From the NCBI GenBank assembly GCA_049642725.1, contig JBARPC010000003.1, positions 1 through 34,008 on the forward strand: DNA of 34,008 bases, given 5' to 3'. A program made the translations under genes and the position numbers. The notes under the pieces are model-generated. The model saw nothing but the letters and a program-made list of their open reading frames with translations, did not search any database and was not told where the DNA came from. Of the stretch, positions 30,269 to 34,008 are shown piece after piece (the stretch's first letter is position 1; each line of letters starts with the position of its first letter). The DNA comes from JAGLYZ01 sp049642725 (lineage in GTDB: Bacteria; Patescibacteriota; Minisyncoccia; Minisyncoccales; JAGMDC01).

Positions 30269-31276
30269 TTATTTCTTACTCATTATGCTTTTTTTATAAA
30301 CATCTAAATTCTCAAGCACCACCCCAGTGCCTTTGGCTACACACAATAATGGATCCTCTGCTATAAAGCAAGGAACACCTATACTTTGAGTAATAAGCTC
30401 GTCAGTATTTCTTAAAAGAGCGCCGCCTCCGGAAACAATCATTCCTTTATCCATAATATCAGCTGAAATCTCTGGCGGCGTCTCCCTTAAAACTAACTTA
30501 ACTACATGAATTATTTCTTCTAAAACACCAGAAATAGCTGTACACATCTCATTTGAAGAAATTTTAATAGTCCGAGGAAGACCTAAGGATAAATCCCTGC
30601 CACGGATTTCTAAATATCTTTGTTCTTTTTCCGGCAAGGCAGTACCAATTTTCATTTTTATTTCTTCAGCAGTCTGCTCACCTACGGCTAAATTATATTT
30701 CTTTTTAATATAATCAGATATAGCTACATTCATTTTGTCACCTGCTATCCTCATTGAAGAAGAAGTGACAATCCCGCCTAAAGAAATAGTTGCGACTTCA
30801 GAGGTTCCTCCTCCTATATCTAAAATTAAGTTGCCAGAGCAAGAATTTATTGGAATACCAGCACCAATAGCTGCTAAAATTGGTTCTTTAGCCACATAAA
30901 CTGCTTTGGCGCCAGCATTTATACCTGCTTCAATTACAGCTCTTTTCTCAGTGGAAGTAACACCAGCTGGCACAGAAATCATTAATTCTGGTTTTAGAAA
31001 CCTAAAAGAACCTGCTGTTTTTTTGATGAAATATGCGAGCATTGCCTGGGTTACTCTAAAATCAGCAATAACGCCATCTTTTAAAGGGCGATAAACTCTA
31101 ATTGTATCAGGTGTACGCCCAGTCATTTCTTTAGCTTCCTGACCTACAGCTAAAATTTTATTTTCATCAAGAGAAACAGACACTACCGATGGTTCCTGTA
31201 AAACAATACCTTGCCCTGGTAAAAAAACTAATGAATTGCAAGTTCCTAAATCTATACCAATTTTTTTTACAAACAT
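30269..31276 (-). CDS. Second MreB-like actin homologue
   Basis: At 335 aa it is clearly related to the other MreB: KIGIDLGTCNSLVFLPGQGIV, MISVPAGVTSTEKRAV, NLILDIGGGTSEVATIS and GMIVSGGGALLRNTDEL. It lacks the amphipathic FSYL-type N-terminal extension (MFVKKIG only). It lies between holB and murA, near cell-wall synthesis. Duplicate MreB genes occur in rod-shaped bacteria, with the copies often assembling together. A distinct name (mbl or mreBH) cannot be justified from sequence alone. Confidence 0.9.
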   Translation of the reverse strand: MFVKKIGIDLGTCNSLVFLPGQGIVLQEPSVVSVSLDENKILAVGQEAKEMTGRTPDTIRVYRPLKDGVIADFRVTQAMLAYFIKKTAGSFRFLKPELMISVPAGVTSTEKRAVIEAGINAGAKAVYVAKEPILAAIGAGIPINSCSGNLILDIGGGTSEVATISLGGIVTSSSMRIAGDKMNVAISDYIKKKYNLAVGEQTAEEIKMKIGTALPEKEQRYLEIRGRDLSLGLPRTIKISSNEMCTAISGVLEEIIHVVKLVLRETPPEISADIMDKGMIVSGGGALLRNTDELITQSIGVPCFIAEDPLLCVAKGTGVVLENLDVYKKSIMSKK

Positions 31277-31287
31277 AAAAAAATTTT

Positions 31288-32550
31288 TTAAGATTTTATC
31301 CTTTTAATGTCTGCCCCTAACCGTTGTAGTCGTTCCTCTATGCGTTCGTATCCCCTGTCAATCTGATAAATATTATTTATAGTTGTAGTTCCTTTGGCTA
31401 AAAGCCCAGCAATAATTAAAGAAGCACCGCTTCTAATATCCCAGCTTTCAATATTTAAACCATGCAATGGCGTCTTGCCGAAAATAATAGCTCGGTGCGG
31501 ATCAACAATTTCAATATCTGCCCCCATTTTTTTTAATTCTTGAAGATAATTAAAACGAGATTCATACAAAGGATCGTGAATCAAACTCTTGCCATTAGCT
31601 TGGGTTGATAAAACGGTAGTAAAGGGCAAAAAATCAGTTGGAAAACCGGGATAGAAAAATGTTTGGACTCTGGCCGGCTTTAAATCGGGAGAATAATCAA
31701 CAGTAATAGAATTGCTGCTTTTTTTGAATTTTACCCCTATTTCTTCTAATTTATCTAAAAAGATATCTAAGTGATCAAGCCGAATATCTTTTAAAATAAC
31801 CTGTCCGGGAGTTATACAGCCAGCTGCTATAAAGGTTGCTGTTACTATCGGATCAGGAATAATTCTATGGGAAGCACCATTCAACTTTTCTTTACCCTTA
31901 ATAATAATGGTATGGGTGCCTAATCCTTTAATTTCTGCTCCCATTTTTTCAAGCATCTCTCCTAAATCCTGAACTTGCGGCTCACAAGCTGCGCCTTTAA
32001 TAATCGTTTCACCGTTTAATAAAGAAGCAACCATTATCACATTTTCTGTAGCTGTAACGCTAAATTCTTTTAAGACAATTTCTGCCGGAGACAAAGTTTT
32101 TGCTTTAAAATCATAAAAATTTTCTTTTTCTTCAATTTTAGCGCCAAACCTTTTTAGCGCTTCTAAATGAGTAATAATAGGTCTTAAACCAATTTTATCA
32201 CCGCCAGGATGAAAGAATTTAAAATTTCTAAAACGAACCAATAAGGGTCCTATCAAGAGAACTGAAACTCTTGTTTTATAAATTTTCTCTGAATCTAATT
32301 TATTTATATCTATTTTCTCTGCTTTTATTTTGATTTTTCTTTTATCAATCCAATCCACTTGTACTCCAATATCTTTCAAAATATCAATCATTGTAAAAAC
32401 ATCCTCAACCAAAGGAAGATTATCAATGATTATCTCTTTATCAGTTAAAAGAGAAGCAGCTAAAACTACTCCAGCAGAATTTTTATACCCTTCAATTTCT
32501 ACTTCGCCATTTAACGGCTTTCCACCTTGAATAACAAATTTCTCAGGCAT
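31288..32550 (-). CDS. murA: UDP-GlcNAc enolpyruvyl transferase with Cys-to-Asp active site
   Basis: MurA does the first committed step of peptidoglycan synthesis, transferring enolpyruvate from PEP. The 420-aa protein has EIEGYKNSAGVVLAASLL, FHPGGDKIGLRPIITHLEAL, VTATENVIMVASLLNGET, HRIIPDPIVTATFIAAG and DIRSGASLIIAGLLAKG. The catalytic Cys of PGGC is Asp118 here (codon 32197-32199). Mycobacterial and chlamydial MurA with Asp at this site are active and insensitive to fosfomycin, so the same is inferred. Confidence 0.94.
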   Translation of the reverse strand: MPEKFVIQGGKPLNGEVEIEGYKNSAGVVLAASLLTDKEIIIDNLPLVEDVFTMIDILKDIGVQVDWIDKRKIKIKAEKIDINKLDSEKIYKTRVSVLLIGPLLVRFRNFKFFHPGGDKIGLRPIITHLEALKRFGAKIEEKENFYDFKAKTLSPAEIVLKEFSVTATENVIMVASLLNGETIIKGAACEPQVQDLGEMLEKMGAEIKGLGTHTIIIKGKEKLNGASHRIIPDPIVTATFIAAGCITPGQVILKDIRLDHLDIFLDKLEEIGVKFKKSSNSITVDYSPDLKPARVQTFFYPGFPTDFLPFTTVLSTQANGKSLIHDPLYESRFNYLQELKKMGADIEIVDPHRAIIFGKTPLHGLNIESWDIRSGASLIIAGLLAKGTTTINNIYQIDRGYERIEERLQRLGADIKRIKS

Positions 32551-32595
32551 CTTAATTTTATCCTATTAAAAAACTTTGCCTTTGTCAAACCCCGC

Positions 32596-32622
32596 AAAAA
32601 AAGAACGCTCAAACAGAGCGTT
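32596..32622 (-). terminator. Intrinsic terminator of the flavoprotein gene
   Basis: AACGCTC/GAGCGTT 7-bp stem with a 5-base loop, then C and seven T on the minus strand; it overlaps the stop codon. Confidence 0.85.
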
Positions 32623-33824
32623 TATAATAACTTATTCTTTGCTTTAAAAACAGCGAACCGCGCCGCAATTCTCGGGTTACTGAAAATCAATTTTGTTATC
32701 AAGACAACACCGGTGGTCCCCGACGAAAGATGTATACCTTTTAGGGAATCATTGTAATCCTTATCTGTTAAGGTTTGGGAAAACCTTCTCATCGTAAGGA
32801 GCTGCTCATTATCTTTGCCGAATGCTTTAAAAACTCTTCTTCTATAATCAGCTAATCCTTTTTCAGAAGTGTCTCCTTTTGAAATAGCTGCGGCTGCCAC
32901 CTCACCTGCAATCTTTCCTGATTCCATTCCTGTTCTCAATCCTCCCCCTGTAATATAATTAACAGCTCCTGCAGCATCCCCTGCCAGCATCACTTTATCT
33001 GCGACTATATCAGATGGCGGCGCCCCTGGAACTATTCCGGCTGTCTTTGCGAGAATCTGGTAATTTGAGAACACTTTACTGACAAAACTGTCTAAGAAGT
33101 AATCAGGAACAGAAATACCAAACTCCTTAACTTTATCTTTAAACATTCCTATTCCCACATTGGCAGTATTTTTTCCTTTCGGAAAGACCCAGCCATAACC
33201 GCCACCGGGGGCAATCTTGTTTCCCAAAAAACATCTAACTCTATTTAAACCTTCAAGTTCGGGCGAGTACAGAAAATACTGCTGACCAAGTATCTTATCA
33301 GAAGGATTTAGTTTCGTGTTTATTCCTGCCCATTTACCAACCTTAGATTCAGGACCATCTGCCCCAATCACAATCTTGGCAGGAAAAACAGATTCTCTAC
33401 CAGATGAAACCACCTCAACTTCCACGCAATCCGCTTCTTTATTTCTCGCAAGCCCAAACACTCTACTCTTGTGTATTTTGGCTCCTGCGCTTACTGCTCT
33501 TATTACCAAATCTCTGTCTAAAACTCCTCTTTCTAAAATATATCCCTTTCCTTCTACTGTTACTGTAGTTCTGTCAGGAGTAATAATTTCAACTCCTTCT
33601 ATCTGTTCAGCTATCCAATGCGGGTCTGTCTCTTTCCCTAAAACATCTTTCAATATTTTTAGCCCCTCTTCACTTATTCCTTCTGCGCATTGAACTGGAA
33701 AACCTATTTGCGCGCGTCTTTCTATCATCAAAACATCCAATCCCTGTTCCGCTGCTGTTTTTGCTGCCACTGACCCTGCCGGTCCTGCTCCAACTACTAC
33801 CACGTCAAATATTCCTCCTCCCAT
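32622..33824 (-). CDS. Geranylgeranyl-reductase-family FAD-dependent oxidoreductase
   Basis: The 400-aa protein starts with a dinucleotide-binding fold, FDVVVVGAGPAGSVAA, ending in the acidic MIERR. It then has FPVQCAEGIS with the conserved Cys, ILERGVLDRDLV, VIGADGPESKVGKW, GGYGWVFPKG and VMLAGDAAGAVNYITGGG. This set is typical of the geranylgeranyl reductase family, which saturates isoprenoid chains in archaeal lipids, chlorophyll or quinones; the nearest relatives are probably archaeal-type. The substrate is unknown. It stands alone with an AAGGAGGATGATGTAAA ribosome binding site, a promoter and a terminator, and its base composition looks richer in G and C than neighbouring genes. Confidence 0.88.
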   Translation of the reverse strand: MGGGIFDVVVVGAGPAGSVAAKTAAEQGLDVLMIERRAQIGFPVQCAEGISEEGLKILKDVLGKETDPHWIAEQIEGVEIITPDRTTVTVEGKGYILERGVLDRDLVIRAVSAGAKIHKSRVFGLARNKEADCVEVEVVSSGRESVFPAKIVIGADGPESKVGKWAGINTKLNPSDKILGQQYFLYSPELEGLNRVRCFLGNKIAPGGGYGWVFPKGKNTANVGIGMFKDKVKEFGISVPDYFLDSFVSKVFSNYQILAKTAGIVPGAPPSDIVADKVMLAGDAAGAVNYITGGGLRTGMESGKIAGEVAAAAISKGDTSEKGLADYRRRVFKAFGKDNEQLLTMRRFSQTLTDKDYNDSLKGIHLSSGTTGVVLITKLIFSNPRIAARFAVFKAKNKLL

Positions 33825-33901
33825 TTTACATCATCCTCCTTTTTCTTTTTTCTATATTATTAATGTACTTTTTAATGGTTTATTTCTTCACCATCAAATA
33901 A

Positions 33902-33930
33902 ACATTATCACTCACCATTATCTTTGTCAA
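33902..33930 (-). promoter_or_regulatory. Candidate promoter of the flavoprotein gene
   Basis: TTGACA followed after 17 bases by TAATGT; GATAAT at 15 bases is an alternative -10. It overlaps the end of the upstream reading frame. From here to the start codon at 33824 no other feature is seen. Confidence 0.5.
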
Positions 33931-34008
33931 ATACTGTTCTTAAGCCGATGAAACTGGCAAATCTGGGATTTTTTTCTTTATAAATTTTAGGAGATTCCTC
34001 TTGTTTTC
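33908..34008 (-). CDS. C-terminal end of an unidentified protein (partial)
   Basis: A frame open from the window edge reads a charged stretch ending NPRFASFIGLRTVFDKDNGE and TGA. The composition is protein-like, but 32 residues are too few to name a family. Confidence 0.5.
   Translation of the reverse strand, partial: KQEESPKIYKEKNPRFASFIGLRTVFDKDNGE

Overview
The window is about 34 kb of AT-rich bacterial chromosome. All but one of the genes lie on the minus strand. Small genome-core genes packed end to end, a PheT without its EMAP-type tRNA-binding domain, a tandem-domain ThyX, a compact ProS and many leader-poor start sites suggest a Candidate Phyla Radiation (Patescibacteria, Parcubacteria-like) organism. 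That placement is an inference. TGA is used as a normal stop, which argues against the UGA-glycine lineages.

Layout, left to right. A MiaB-type C-terminus on the plus strand (1-102) converges on a tiny Cys-rich gene. Next come gatB (split by an in-frame stop), deoC and a dUTPase/dCTP-deaminase-like gene. A small accessory operon follows (two tiny charged proteins and a NYN-like RNase, 3083-4130). Then comes a thymidylate block (dcd-thyX-glyA) downstream of gyrB-secE-nusG-rplK. pheT and pheS are separated by a membrane protein and a DUF6922-like/AbiEii-like pair.

The most striking part is 15712-19475, a self-contained operon for ubiquitin-like protein conjugation. It encodes a large E2-like protein with an HPH...Cys active site, a JAMM isopeptidase, a short ThiF/E1-like adenylating enzyme and a beta-grasp ubiquitin-like protein. 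The operon has its own candidate promoter, strong ribosome binding sites, overlapping ATGA junctions and an intrinsic terminator. Behind it are three tRNA genes, one of them structurally odd, together with a GIY-YIG remnant and a palindrome.

The right half holds gatC-gatA, two mreB paralogues, proS, rseP, frr, holB, murA (with Asp in place of the catalytic Cys), a HAD nucleotidase and a geranylgeranyl-reductase-like flavoprotein. Between rseP and proS sits a segment flanked by perfect 64-bp direct repeats. It carries a HEPN/MNT toxin-antitoxin pair and a REP-associated transposase (RAYT).

Two families of short palindromes are scattered through the window. One (core GAGAAC-n-GTTCTC) lies inside the reading frames of pheT and proS and is read there as the same peptide. 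The other (core ACAGGTC-n-GACCTGT) flanks and interrupts the RAYT gene. Core genes mostly lack clear Shine-Dalgarno sites. The accessory units (the NYN operon, the Ubl operon, the HAD gene and the flavoprotein gene) have TTGACA/G -35 boxes, AGGA-type Shine-Dalgarno sites and mostly their own terminators, as expected of separately acquired cassettes.
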